A DNA stretch of 64,000 nucleotides, from assembly GCA_900314925.1 (NCBI GenBank), contig OMXC01000009.1:62001-126000 (forward strand), given 5' to 3'. Shown here piece after piece: positions 35,491-44,404 of this stretch. Below the pieces are notes generated by a model that did no database searches, was not told the DNA's origin, and saw nothing but the letters and a program-made list of their open reading frames with translations. The stretch comes from an uncultured Bacteroidales bacterium (GTDB lineage Bacteria; Bacteroidota; Bacteroidia; Bacteroidales; P3). The translations under genes were made by a program, and so were the position numbers. Every line of letters begins with the position of its first letter. Positions within the stretch are counted from its first letter, which is position 1.

Positions 35491-37194
35491 TTAGATGCGC
35501 GGTATGGCGTCGATGAGGGTGCTCGTGTATTCCGTCTGCGGGTTGTTGAAGATGGCGTCGGCCGTGCCGCTCTCGACGATTTTGCCCTTCTGCATCACCA
35601 TGATGCGGTCGGCCATGTAGTGCACCACGCTGAGGTCGTGGGTGATGAAGAGGTATGTGTAGCGGTAGTGCTCCTTGAGGTCGTTGAGGAGGTTGAGCAC
35701 CTGGGCTTGCACGCTGACGTCGAGGGCCGAGACGCTCTCGTCGCAGACCACCAGCTCGGGCTGCAGGATGAGGGCGCGGGCTATGCACACGCGTTGCCGC
35801 TGGCCGCCGCTGAGCTCGTGGGGGTAACGGCTGTACCACTCGGCCCGCAGCCCCACTTGCTCCATGAGTTCCAGCACTTTGCTGCGGTCGCCTCTGCCGT
35901 GCACCGCCAGCGGTTCGCCTATAGCGTCGCCGATGGTTATGCGGGGGTTAAGGCTGGAGTAGGGGTCTTGGAAGATGATCTGCAGCTTGGGGCGCAGGGC
36001 GCGTAGCTGCTTGGCGCTGAGCTTGTCGAGGGGTGTGCCGCGGTAGCTGACGCTGCCGGCCGAGCTCTCGATGAGGCGCAGCATGGCGCGCCCCAGGGTG
36101 CTCTTGCCGCAGCCGCTCTCGCCCACAAGGCCGAGGGTCTCGCCCTCCATGATGTCGAACGTGATGCCGTCGACACCCTTCAGGGTCTGCAGCGGCCGCC
36201 CGAAAAGGCTGCGCTTCATCGTGTAGGTGACCGAGAGGTCGCGCACGGCGATTAGTGGAGAGTGGGTGGGACAATTGTTGTTGTCGCTGCCGGCGTTGTT
36301 GCTCGCCGGGACTGTCGTCACGTCCGCTCCGCTGTCACTTCCTTCCGTTTCCCCTTCACTCCCAGCCATATAATCTTCCACCGTCGGCAGGCGGCGGGGG
36401 TGGCTGTCGAGGGGTGGGCGGCAGGCCAGCAGGCCTTTGGTGTAAGGCTCGCGGGGCGAGCGAAGTATCTGGTCGGCAGGACCTTGCTCCACCACCTTGC
36501 CGCGATACATCACCATGATGTCGTCGGCCACCTGGGCTATGACGCCGAGGTCGTGGGTGATGAAGATGATGCTGGTGCCGTGCTTCTCCTGCAGCTGTCG
36601 CAGCAGGTCGAGGATGGTCTTCTGCACCGTCACGTCGAGGGCCGTGGTGGGCTCGTCGGCGATGAGGATGTCGGGGTTGTTCACCAGCGCCATGGCTATC
36701 ATCACGCGCTGTTTCTGGCCGCCGCTGATCTCGTGGGGGTAGGAGTCGAATATCTTGTCGGGGCGGGGGAGGAGCACCTCTTCGAAGAGCTTGATAACGC
36801 GCTCTTTGGCTGCCTGCTTGTCGCTTCCGTCGCTCCCTTCGTGGGCGTGCATCATCTCCAGCACCTGCTCGCCGCATTTCTGCACGGGGTTGAGGCTCGT
36901 CATAGGCTCTTGGAATATCATGCTGATGCGCTTGCCGCGGATGGCGCGCATAGCGTCGTCGCCGAGGGTCAGCAGTTCCTGGCCGGATAGTTTCGCGCTG
37001 CCGCCGACGGTGGCGTTCTTGGGCAGCAGGCCCATGAGCGCCAATGAGCTGACGCTCTTGCCGCTGCCGCTCTCGCCGACGATGCCCAGCGTGCGGCCCC
37101 GCTCCAGGGTGTAGCTTATGTTGTCCACCACCGTGCGCCCGCCGAAGGCGACGGTAAGCCCTTTGACTTCAAGAATAGTATTATTCTTATTCAT
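35491..37194 (-). CDS. Double-ATPase ABC transporter protein (DppD-DppF / GsiA type)
   Basis: 567 residues from the ATG at 37194 ([19 protein letters not shown]); a start 14 codons upstream is less likely because the family begins here. Two complete ABC modules sit in one chain: Walker [15 protein letters not shown] and [15 protein letters not shown]; signatures [15 protein letters not shown] and [15 protein letters not shown]; Walker [15 protein letters not shown] and [14 protein letters not shown]. Such fused ATPases energise dipeptide/oligopeptide/nickel import. The second Walker B has Ser where Pro is usual (DES). The linker (~residues 285-325) is Ser/Asp/Asn-rich and low in complexity. 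No permease or binding-protein gene is adjacent, so its partners must be elsewhere. Confidence 0.92.
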   Translation of the reverse strand: MNKNNTILEVKGLTVAFGGRTVVDNISYTLERGRTLGIVGESGSGKSVSSLALMGLLPKNATVGGSAKLSGQELLTLGDDAMRAIRGKRISMIFQEPMTSLNPVQKCGEQVLEMMHAHEGSDGSDKQAAKERVIKLFEEVLLPRPDKIFDSYPHEISGGQKQRVMIAMALVNNPDILIADEPTTALDVTVQKTILDLLRQLQEKHGTSIIFITHDLGVIAQVADDIMVMYRGKVVEQGPADQILRSPREPYTKGLLACRPPLDSHPRRLPTVEDYMAGSEGETEGSDSGADVTTVPASNNAGSDNNNCPTHSPLIAVRDLSVTYTMKRSLFGRPLQTLKGVDGITFDIMEGETLGLVGESGCGKSTLGRAMLRLIESSAGSVSYRGTPLDKLSAKQLRALRPKLQIIFQDPYSSLNPRITIGDAIGEPLAVHGRGDRSKVLELMEQVGLRAEWYSRYPHELSGGQRQRVCIARALILQPELVVCDESVSALDVSVQAQVLNLLNDLKEHYRYTYLFITHDLSVVHYMADRIMVMQKGKIVESGTADAIFNNPQTEYTSTLIDAIPRI

Positions 37195-37225
37195 AATTAA
37201 ATAACGCCAGGGAGTATTAAAAATT

Positions 37226-37256
37226 TTGCCTATCATAAAAAAAAGTGTATATTTGC
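37226..37256 (+). promoter_or_regulatory. Bacteroidales-type promoter for rocD
   Basis: -33 TTG at 37226-37228, a 19-bp spacer, and -7 TATATTTGC at 37248-37256. It lies 46 bp before the rocD start. Confidence 0.8.
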
Positions 37257-37301
37257 ACCGTCTAAACCCGATAGAACACTAACATTAAAAACAATACAAC
37301 T

Positions 37302-38522
37302 ATGACAAAATCAGAACAATTCATGGAGATGGAAGCCAAGTACGGCGCCCATAACTATCATCCGCTGCCCGTCGTCCTCGCCAAGGGTGAGGGTGCTTTC
37401 GTGTGGGATTGCGAAGGCAAGAAGTACTACGACTTCCTCTCGGCCTACTCCGCCGTCAACCAGGGTCACTGCCACCCCAAGATTGTCAAGGCTATGTGCG
37501 ACCAGGCCCACGAGCTGACCCTCAGCAGCCGTGCTTTCTACAACAACTGCCTCGGCGAGTGGGAGAAATATGTGACCGAGTATTTCGGCTATGACAAAGT
37601 GCTGCCCATGAACACCGGCGCCGAAGCCGACGAGACGGCCCTCAAGTTGGCCCGCCGCTGGGGTGTGGTGAAGAAAGGCATCCCCAACGACGAAGTGATG
37701 ATTGTCTGCTGCGAGGGCAACTTCCACGGCCGCACCATCACCATCATCACCATGAGCAACGACCCCGAGAGCTACGCCAACTACGGCCCCATGACCCCGG
37801 GCTTCCTGCGCATACCTTACAATGATCCCGACGCCCTCGAGCGCTGCCTGGCCGAACACGGCAAGAAGGTGGCCGGCTTCCTCGTGGAGCCCATACAGGG
37901 CGAGGCCGGTGTCTATGTGCCCGACGAGGGTTACCTCAAGAAGTGCTACGACATCTGCAAGAAGTATAACGTACTGTTCATGGCCGACGAGGTGCAGTGC
38001 GGCATCGCCCGTACCGGCAAGATGCTGGCCTGCGACCACGAAGGCGTGCGCCCCGACCTGCTCATCCTCGGCAAGGCCCTCGGCGGCGGCGTCATGCCCG
38101 TCAGCGCTGTGCTGGCCGACGACGACATCATGCTGAATATCAAGCCCGGTGAGCACGGCTCCACCTTCGGTGGCAACCCCATCGCCGCCAAGGTCTCCAT
38201 CGCCGCCCTCCAGGTCATCAAGGACGAGCACCTCATGGAGAACGCCGAGCGCCTCGGCAAGATATTCCGCGAGGAGATGAGCGCCTTCAAGAGCCCCATG
38301 ATAGAGAAGGTGCGCGGCAAAGGCTTGCTCAACGCCATCATCATCAAGCCCCACAACGGCAAGGAGGCTTGGGATGTGTGCCTGAAGATGCGCGACCTCG
38401 GCGTACTCGCCAAGCCCACCCACCAGCACATCATCCGCTTTGCTCCCCCGCTGGTCATCACCGAGGAGCAGCTCCGTGCCGCCATGGAGCTCATCAAGGA
38501 GGCCATTAAATCATTTGAATAA
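37302..38522 (+). CDS. rocD: Ornithine aminotransferase
   Basis: PLP enzyme that converts ornithine and 2-oxoglutarate to glutamate semialdehyde and glutamate (arginine/proline metabolism). 406 residues, cytosolic. N-terminal [22 protein letters not shown] and [15 protein letters not shown] match the ornithine-oxo-acid subgroup. The PLP-stacking region is [16 protein letters not shown]. The Asp motif is [19 protein letters not shown] and the Schiff-base Lys is in [17 protein letters not shown]. It has its own promoter and terminator hairpin, so it is probably transcribed alone or with weak read-through into DUF975. Confidence 0.95.
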   Translation: MTKSEQFMEMEAKYGAHNYHPLPVVLAKGEGAFVWDCEGKKYYDFLSAYSAVNQGHCHPKIVKAMCDQAHELTLSSRAFYNNCLGEWEKYVTEYFGYDKVLPMNTGAEADETALKLARRWGVVKKGIPNDEVMIVCCEGNFHGRTITIITMSNDPESYANYGPMTPGFLRIPYNDPDALERCLAEHGKKVAGFLVEPIQGEAGVYVPDEGYLKKCYDICKKYNVLFMADEVQCGIARTGKMLACDHEGVRPDLLILGKALGGGVMPVSAVLADDDIMLNIKPGEHGSTFGGNPIAAKVSIAALQVIKDEHLMENAERLGKIFREEMSAFKSPMIEKVRGKGLLNAIIIKPHNGKEAWDVCLKMRDLGVLAKPTHQHIIRFAPPLVITEEQLRAAMELIKEAIKSFE

Positions 38523-38530
38523 TAATCAGA

Positions 38531-38553
38531 GGGGCGGTCAACACCGCCCCTTA
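38531..38553 (+). terminator. Hairpin after rocD
   Basis: GGGGCGGT (38531-38538) pairs with ACCGCCCC (38543-38550). Only a short TTATT follows, so termination may be partial. Confidence 0.6.
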
Positions 38554-38570
38554 TTAAACTATTAAATGCC

Positions 38571-39224
38571 ATGGAAGAAACGTTCAACCCCAATGCACCG
38601 GCCATGATGCCCGCAAATGTTGACATCCGCCGCAACGTAAGAGCCCAACTCAAAGGCCACTGGACCAACGTCGTGCTCTGCACCCTCGTGATGCTTATCA
38701 TCGCCGGCGTCTGCTCGGCGGTGAGTGGCGCCTCGCAGGATGCACCGCTGCTCGGTATCGTGGGTACGGCCCTTACCCTCCTCATCGCCACGCCCCTCGG
38801 CTTCGGCTACAGCGTTGCTCTGCTGCGCCACATGCATGGCGAGCCCGACGACGACCTCGTCACCCGTCCGTTCATGGCCTTCAAGGACTATGGCCGCTAC
38901 CTCGGCACCTCGCTGCTGATGGTGGTGTACATATTCCTGTGGATGCTGCTGTTCATCATCCCCGGCATCATCAAGGGCTATTCGTATGCCATGACGCCCT
39001 ACATTATGGACGAGCACCCCGAGCTCTCGGCCGACGAGTGCATCGAGGCCAGCAAGAAGATGATGGCGGGCTACAAATGGAAGCTCTTCCTGCTGGATCT
39101 CGGCTTCATCGGTTGGCTGATACTCTGCGTGCTAACCCTCGGCATCCTCACCCTCTGGGTGCAGCCGTGGATGGAGTGCTCGCATGTCAAGTTCTACGAT
39201 GAGCTGAAGGCCCGCCAGGCGTAA
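38571..39224 (+). CDS. DUF975-family membrane protein
   Basis: 217 residues. The N-terminal IRRNVRAQLKGHWTNVVLCTLVMLII motif (Arg/Lys-rich amphipathic segment then a helix) is typical of DUF975. About four to five membrane helices follow (LLGIVGTALTLLIATPLGFGYSVALL; LLMVVYIFLWMLLFIIPGIIKGYSYAM; LDLGFIGWLILCVLTLGILTLW), with the conserved mid-section AMTPYIMDEHPELSADECIEASKKMMAG. Function is unknown. It lies 48 bp after rocD and converges with the M23 gene (gap 2 bp). Confidence 0.85.
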   Translation: MEETFNPNAPAMMPANVDIRRNVRAQLKGHWTNVVLCTLVMLIIAGVCSAVSGASQDAPLLGIVGTALTLLIATPLGFGYSVALLRHMHGEPDDDLVTRPFMAFKDYGRYLGTSLLMVVYIFLWMLLFIIPGIIKGYSYAMTPYIMDEHPELSADECIEASKKMMAGYKWKLFLLDLGFIGWLILCVLTLGILTLWVQPWMECSHVKFYDELKARQA

Positions 39225-39226
39225 GC

Positions 39227-40906
39227 CTATCTTGTCAGAGTGAAAGTCCTGCGCGTCAGGTTGCCGCACCCGTCGGCCACCTCGACGCGCAGGCTGTTTT
39301 TGCCTGCCTGCAGCTTGCCTGTGGTGTCTATGGACAGGGTGGCGCTCTTGCCGTCATACTCGGCCAGCACCCATTTGCCGTTGAGGTAGCAGTTGTAGGT
39401 CTCTATGCCGGCCAGATTGTCGCCTATTTTTATGCGCAGAGTCTTTGCTTTCAGGGGCTTGCCTTCGCTGAAGTTCACGGCACGCACCGTGGGCGCCGTG
39501 GTGTCGGCAAGCAGTGCAAAGGTGCCGAAATCGCGCACCGAGGCGCTGTAATAGCCACCCTCGCAGGTCGTCTTGTAGGCGTTGACGCGCTTGCCGTTGA
39601 TGCGCACCACCGTGACTTTTGCTGGGTCTATGCCCTGTGGCACAGCCCCTTTGATGCTTATCTTATAATGTATATGGGGCGGTATCTTGTTGATAGCAGG
39701 CTCTATGGAGCAAATCGGTGAGAGGTAGCCGGCGTCCATGCGGCAGCTTGCCGTCAGCCGGTCGTCGGCATAGAGGCAATAAGGAGGCAGCTCGGCACTG
39801 AAAGCAGGGTGCCTGATGCTGGCGGCCTCGCTGTAGCGCACCGCTTTGCCGTCGGTGGCATTCTGCGTTCTGGCGGTTGATGCTGTGGCCGAGGTGTTTA
39901 CCGTGATCGTGCGTTCGTCGATGTTGTCGTTGAAGTCGTATACCCGCACTTGTATTTTGTGGCTGCTATTGGGCGCAAACCGGAAGATGCCATCGCCCTG
40001 CCTCACGGGTACCCATTCGCCTTCGGCACCGGGGAGCGCACGTGTAAGGATGTAGCCATGACGCTGCTCCGCGAAGGCCGGATAATCTACCAAGGCGTTG
40101 ATAACCCGGCTGTTCTCGAGGTTAAAGCTCTCCATGGTGTACATGAAGAAGAGCTCGTCGTCGAGGTATACCTCTATGCGTTCGGGGCCGTTCTTGGGCG
40201 TGGACCCTTCGGCGGCGTCGGTGGCATAGACGCCCAGGCAGAATGGGCCGTCGACTGTGGCAGTGTTCTCTTTGCCAATGTCATAGCCACGTCCGATGCT
40301 GTTGCCTGCCATGGGGTATATGCGTAGGCCGCGGATGACGGGTTTCATGCTGTCGCTGTGGGGCAGGCCGAAACGTAAAGGGTTGATGGTGCGGTCGGTG
40401 CCCGTCTCGCGCAGCTCGAAGTGCAGGTGCGGCCCCGCGCTGCCCCCGCTGTTGCCGCTGAAGGCCACCGTCTGCCCTTTGCGTACTGGCAGCAGGCCCT
40501 CGGGTACATCCTCTACAATGCTGTACGACTGTGCTTTGTATTGCTGTTCTTTAACCCAGCGCCCAATAGGGCCTGCGTAGTCGCTGAGGTGCATGTATAC
40601 GCTCGTGTAGCCGTTGGGATGCTTGATGTACAGTATCTTGCCGCCGCCCCATGGCGAGACGCTCACGCGGCTCACATAGCCGTCGGCCACCGCCAGCACG
40701 GGGAGACCCACGGCTCCGCCGGTGCGTATGTCGATGCCGGCGTGGAAGTGGCCTATGCGGCTCTCGGCGAAGGTGGCGGAGAGGCCCAATTCGCCCTTCA
40801 GCGGACTGCCGAAATAGCCCTGCGGAAGCTCCTGACAGTTAAGAGTTAAGAGGCAGGAGTTAATAGTTAGGCTTATACAGGCCAGTATCTTGGTTAGTCT
40901 GTTCAT
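39227..40906 (-). CDS. M23-family metallopeptidase
   Basis: 559 residues with a signal peptide (MNRLTKILACISLTINSCLLTLNC), probably lipid-modified at that Cys or simply exported. The LytM/M23 domain is near residues 45-180: GHFHAGIDIRTG supplies the first His and Asp, and HLHFEL the last His. This predicts cleavage of peptide cross-links in peptidoglycan. The long C-terminal half is beta-rich (RTITVNTSATASTA; NLAGIETYNCYLNGKWV), Ig-like or unassigned. Its start overlaps the fucosidase stop by an ATGA, so the two are coupled and share a promoter upstream. Confidence 0.9.
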   Translation of the reverse strand: MNRLTKILACISLTINSCLLTLNCQELPQGYFGSPLKGELGLSATFAESRIGHFHAGIDIRTGGAVGLPVLAVADGYVSRVSVSPWGGGKILYIKHPNGYTSVYMHLSDYAGPIGRWVKEQQYKAQSYSIVEDVPEGLLPVRKGQTVAFSGNSGGSAGPHLHFELRETGTDRTINPLRFGLPHSDSMKPVIRGLRIYPMAGNSIGRGYDIGKENTATVDGPFCLGVYATDAAEGSTPKNGPERIEVYLDDELFFMYTMESFNLENSRVINALVDYPAFAEQRHGYILTRALPGAEGEWVPVRQGDGIFRFAPNSSHKIQVRVYDFNDNIDERTITVNTSATASTARTQNATDGKAVRYSEAASIRHPAFSAELPPYCLYADDRLTASCRMDAGYLSPICSIEPAINKIPPHIHYKISIKGAVPQGIDPAKVTVVRINGKRVNAYKTTCEGGYYSASVRDFGTFALLADTTAPTVRAVNFSEGKPLKAKTLRIKIGDNLAGIETYNCYLNGKWVLAEYDGKSATLSIDTTGKLQAGKNSLRVEVADGCGNLTRRTFTLTR

Positions 40907-42321
40907 TTGTCTGAATTATAGAGGGCTATGCGGTTGATGACGGGCGGAGCCATGCCCTCAAACTGGAAGACCAGCTTGCGCCACCTTATGGGGTGGCTGA
41001 GGCGGATGATGCGCTTGTAGCCCACGGTGGTGCATAAGGGGCTGTCGCCGAGGGTGTAGGAGTAGAGACCGTCGCCCGGATCGAGAAGCAGGCCGACGCT
41101 GGTCACACGCTGTCCGAGGGGTATGTATTCCTGAATGACGATGATGTCGAACTCCGTGACGCTGTCGAGCTCCAGCGTCAGCTCAGCCTTCTTGCCCGTG
41201 GCGGCCCAGTAGGTGTGGTAGGCGGTGTCGAGGACGTTTTTCGCCCTGTGCCCTGGGCGGTGCCATGCGCTGGCCTTTGCCCCCTGCGCCAGGTCTTTGG
41301 AGAATATGCGGTCGCGCTCGGCACGGAAGGCCACCAGCACGGCACTGTCCTCGGCGCTGATGCGGCCTGTGGTGTCTGGAGGTACATTCAACAGTAACAG
41401 TGCGTTGCGCCCTACTGAGTTGTAGTATATCTCCATCAGCTCGTCCACCGTCTTCGGGAGCTCGTCGGCGTGCCAGAACCAGCCGGGTCGGATGCTGACG
41501 TCGGCCTCTGCCGGAATCCAGCTTTTGCCACCCTGTTTGCCGTGCGTCAGCAAGTCACTGGGCGGGTTGCCGGTGCCTGGTTCACAGCCTTCTACGTCTA
41601 TCGTGCTCCAGCACGTCTCGCCGGCGCGGCCCTCCTCGTTGCCCACCCAGCGGCATCCTGGGCCTACATCGCTGAAGACAAGGGCGTTGGGTTGCAGGCG
41701 CGCCACTGTGGCGTTGAAGCGTTGCCAGTCGTATTTCTGCCGTTTTCCGTTGGGTCCTTCACCGTTGGCGCCGTCGAACCACTGCTCGTATATGTCATGG
41801 TATGAGGAGAGTACCTCCTCGAGAGTCGCCACAAATCGGTCGTTGTACTGCGGGGTGCCGTAGGTGCTGTCGTGACGGTCCCAAGGCGAGAGGTAGAGGC
41901 CTGCTTTGACCCGTCCGCGGCATGCATCGGTGAATTCTCGCAGCACATCGCCATGTCCCTCATTCCATGGACTTTGAGTCACTGTGTGGCTGCTGTATGC
42001 CGAAGGCCATAGACAAAAGCCGTCGTGGTGCTTGGCGGTGAGGATGATACCCTTCATGCCTGCCTGTTCGGCCACGTCGACCCATTGGCGGCAGTCCAGG
42101 GCCGTCGGGTTGAACAGCGCCTCGCTCTCGTCGCCGGTGCCCCATTCGGCACCCGAGAAGGTGTTGGGGCCGAAATGGCAGAACATGTTGATTTCCATGC
42201 GTTGCCATGCCAGCTGCGCTTCCGTTGGCACAGGGCCGTAGGGCTCGGGCGCAAGTGGTTCGCACGATGCGGCGAGCAGCGTGAAAATGACTGATAACGT
42301 GGCGATGTGGGATGTTCGCAT
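40903..42321 (-). CDS. Alpha-L-fucosidase, GH29 family, lipoprotein
   Basis: 472 residues. The lipobox is FTLLAASC, so it is a periplasmic or surface lipoprotein. The GH29 core has WQRMEINMFCHFGPNTFSGAEWG, the GIILTAKHHDGFCLWPSAYS loop, the nucleophile context YEQWFDGANGEG, the CWSTID segment, and LLLNVPPDTTGRIS. A C-terminal beta-sandwich (residues ~345-470) resembles a discoidin/carbohydrate-binding module. GH29 enzymes remove alpha-L-fucose from host or plant glycans. There is no SusC/SusD pair beside it, so this is not a classical polysaccharide utilisation locus. Confidence 0.92.
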   Translation of the reverse strand: MRTSHIATLSVIFTLLAASCEPLAPEPYGPVPTEAQLAWQRMEINMFCHFGPNTFSGAEWGTGDESEALFNPTALDCRQWVDVAEQAGMKGIILTAKHHDGFCLWPSAYSSHTVTQSPWNEGHGDVLREFTDACRGRVKAGLYLSPWDRHDSTYGTPQYNDRFVATLEEVLSSYHDIYEQWFDGANGEGPNGKRQKYDWQRFNATVARLQPNALVFSDVGPGCRWVGNEEGRAGETCWSTIDVEGCEPGTGNPPSDLLTHGKQGGKSWIPAEADVSIRPGWFWHADELPKTVDELMEIYYNSVGRNALLLLNVPPDTTGRISAEDSAVLVAFRAERDRIFSKDLAQGAKASAWHRPGHRAKNVLDTAYHTYWAATGKKAELTLELDSVTEFDIIVIQEYIPLGQRVTSVGLLLDPGDGLYSYTLGDSPLCTTVGYKRIIRLSHPIRWRKLVFQFEGMAPPVINRIALYNSDK

Positions 42322-42337
42322 TTGTGTTGGGGACGGG

Positions 42338-42853
42338 TTATAGATGTGTGCCCCAACGGTCGTAATTCGTTGCGATTGGCTCGTAGTGTATTGGTTCTTT
42401 GTTCTTTATGACCCATTTTATGGGCCAGCCCTTCTCGATGATGCTGTTGTGCTCGCGAAGGATGGTGATCATGCGCCGCTGGTGTGTCACGAACCGCTTG
42501 CGGTCGTCGGCGATGTTGTCCATAATCACCATATATTCAGAGGGGTCGAAGTCAATGTTATTGTCCAGGATCCAGTTGAGCATCGTGTTGTCGTCCATGT
42601 CCTCGTCGAGGAGGTTGGGGTAGATATTGTTGAACGAACGGCGGTGCTCCTCGCTGAGGCCGCAGTGCTGTTTGATTTCGCGCCAGATATGGTCGTAAGT
42701 GCTTTCGAGAATCTTGCGGTGGGCCTCGGCTTCGTTGCGCAGATTGCGCTCGCGGCGGTTGAAGTGGAGCGAAAGGATAATCATCACAATGCCAAACGGC
42801 ATGGCAACGAACACCACAAATAGTACAAAGAAAACTATAATGTAGCCAATCAC
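42338..42853 (-). CDS. Membrane-anchored protein of unknown function (weakly LemA-like)
   Basis: 171 residues with a single N-terminal membrane helix (residues 2-30, IGYIIVFFVLFVVFVAMPFGIVMIILSLHF) and a helical, charged soluble part (RRERNLRNEAEAHRKILESTYDHIWREIKQ...). The layout recalls LemA proteins, but the pattern is not convincing. It is 16 bp upstream of the fucosidase on the same strand and appears to lead that operon. A minus-strand TATATTTGC lies 38 bp upstream. Confidence 0.65.
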   Translation of the reverse strand: MIGYIIVFFVLFVVFVAMPFGIVMIILSLHFNRRERNLRNEAEAHRKILESTYDHIWREIKQHCGLSEEHRRSFNNIYPNLLDEDMDDNTMLNWILDNNIDFDPSEYMVIMDNIADDRKRFVTHQRRMITILREHNSIIEKGWPIKWVIKNKEPIHYEPIATNYDRWGTHL

Positions 42854-42890
42854 AGCACTTTATGTTTAAATACCCTTGTTAATCAATGCT

Positions 42891-42899
42891 GCAAATATA
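42891..42899 (-). promoter_or_regulatory. -7 box for the fucosidase operon
   Basis: GCAAATATA on the plus strand reads TATATTTGC toward 42853. No clear TTG occurs at 19 bp. Confidence 0.55.
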
Positions 42900-42961
42900 C
42901 GAAATAATTTTCACATAAGTAACCTGTGCAGAAAAAAATCTTTTTTCCACCATTTTTTCTA

Positions 42962-43062
42962 CGGAGTCCCTACGGACCCCCTACGGCCCCCCTTCGGCCG
43001 TTCTTCAGTGGAAGGCCGTAGGATGGCCGAATAGGGGCCGTAGGGGGGGCGTAGGGACTCCG
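42962..43062. repeat. ~100-bp palindromic intergenic element (copy 2)
   Basis: CGGAGTCCCTACG (42962-42974) pairs with CGTAGGGACTCCG (43050-43062), and CCCCTACGGCCCC with GGGGCCGTAGGGG inside it. The loop has TTCTTCAGTGG. The 26 bp at 42988-43013 are the reverse complement of 35175-35200. It sits in the divergent gap 42854-43277, which otherwise holds the minus-strand -7 box and a weak TAATATTGC (43247-43255) before porP. Confidence 0.9.
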
Positions 43063-43277
43063 GTGTGGAGAAACGGGGGCGGGATGTGAAATAATGTGGA
43101 AAATGAGTGTGAAAATTGCTGAAACTGGGTGTCTGCAAGGCTTTTTTGTAGGGCGGATGCGTTACGACGGTGAAAAATAAGTGCTTGTTTATCTGTTTTT
43201 TGTAAAATATTTTTCGGAAAAATGCGCATGAATGGAAAATAATTCGTAATATTGCAAATTAATTATAGGCATGTAAT

Positions 43278-44291
43278 ATGACTGAAATGAAGTTGAAAAA
43301 GAAGCTAAAGTGCGCGCTGTTTGGCTTGGTGCTGCTGGCATCGGGAACGGCTGGGGCACAGGATGTTGGCTTCTCTCAGTTTTACGCCAACCCGCTCTAC
43401 CTCAACCCCGCTTTTGCCGGTACCGCCGTTGCTCCGCGCATATCCCTCACATACCGCGGCCAATGGCCAGGTTTGGTTAGCGCTTTCACCACAGTGTCAG
43501 CGTCATACGACCAGTATGTCCCTGACTTGCATGGCGGCCTCGGTGTCATTGTGATGACAGACCGTGTGGGCGACCATGGCGCACTCTCCACTAACTCGTT
43601 GGGCGCCATGTATGCTTTCAACTTCCGCGTTTCGCGTACGGTGAACATCAGCGCCGGCCTTCAGGTGTCGGTGATGAACACCAATCTGCGCTGGGACGAG
43701 AACCTGCGCTTCCCCGAGCAGATACACCCCGAATACGGCTTTATCTTCCAGAACAATGTGCAGCCGCCCGACAAGACCAGCAAATGGGCTGTCGACTTCA
43801 GCGCCGGTGCCGTAGCCTACGGCAGCAAGTGGTATGCCGGTGTGGCAGCCGCTCACCTGACGCAGCCCAATGTCGCTTTTTACTCGGAATCGCCTCTGCC
43901 CATGAAGTTTACCGTCCATGCCGGCGGTCTTATCAACGTCTCTGAAGAGGAGCGCCGCCAGTCGTCGCTGGGCTTCGGTTCGCCGATTATTTCACCCAAC
44001 ATCGTCTACCAGATGCAGGGTGGCATGCATTATTTCAACTACGGTGTTTACCTCGACTGGATGCCCTTCCTGGTTGGTGTGTGGTTCCGCAACGGCATCG
44101 AGAATGCCGACGCCTTCATCTTCCAGGTCGGCGTGCAGCAGGACTACTTCAAGGTCGGCTACAGCTACGACGTGACCGTCAGCAAGTTGGCCAACAGCAC
44201 GGCAGGTGCGCACGAGGTGTCGCTTGGCGTGATGCTGCCGGTGCCCGAGCAGAAGAAGAAAGTGCGCGCCATACGCTGCCCGTCCTTCTAA
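43278..44291 (+). CDS. porP: PorP/SprF-family outer-membrane protein
   Basis: 337 residues with a Sec signal (LKCALFGLVLLASGTAGAQ). The mature start DVGFSQFYANPLYLNPAFAGTAVAPRISLTYRGQWPGL is the PorP/SprF signature. Strands of a ~14-strand barrel follow, with SSLGFGSPIISPNIVYQMQGGMHYFNYGVYLDWMPFLVGVWFR. In T9SS bacteria these proteins tether gliding adhesins or work with the PorK ring. The next gene is porK/gldK, the usual order. The second in-frame ATG three codons in is an alternative start. Confidence 0.88.
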   Translation: MTEMKLKKKLKCALFGLVLLASGTAGAQDVGFSQFYANPLYLNPAFAGTAVAPRISLTYRGQWPGLVSAFTTVSASYDQYVPDLHGGLGVIVMTDRVGDHGALSTNSLGAMYAFNFRVSRTVNISAGLQVSVMNTNLRWDENLRFPEQIHPEYGFIFQNNVQPPDKTSKWAVDFSAGAVAYGSKWYAGVAAAHLTQPNVAFYSESPLPMKFTVHAGGLINVSEEERRQSSLGFGSPIISPNIVYQMQGGMHYFNYGVYLDWMPFLVGVWFRNGIENADAFIFQVGVQQDYFKVGYSYDVTVSKLANSTAGAHEVSLGVMLPVPEQKKKVRAIRCPSF

Positions 44292-44404
44292 GGCCGGCGG
44301 TGCCGTAAGGGGGCGCGGCGTATGTTAAATAAAATTAATGATGAAACAAAAACGCAGTTGTTGCGTTACAAAGTGATAGAAACGAATAATACAAAAGATA
44401 GAAT

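Noticed and set aside
40903..42321. Polysaccharide utilisation locus around the GH29 gene
   Set aside because: No SusC/SusD pair, regulator or other glycosidase is adjacent.
43005..43229. 74-codon minus-strand frame in the porP upstream gap
   Set aside because: Overlaps the palindromic repeat and has no start context or homologous look.
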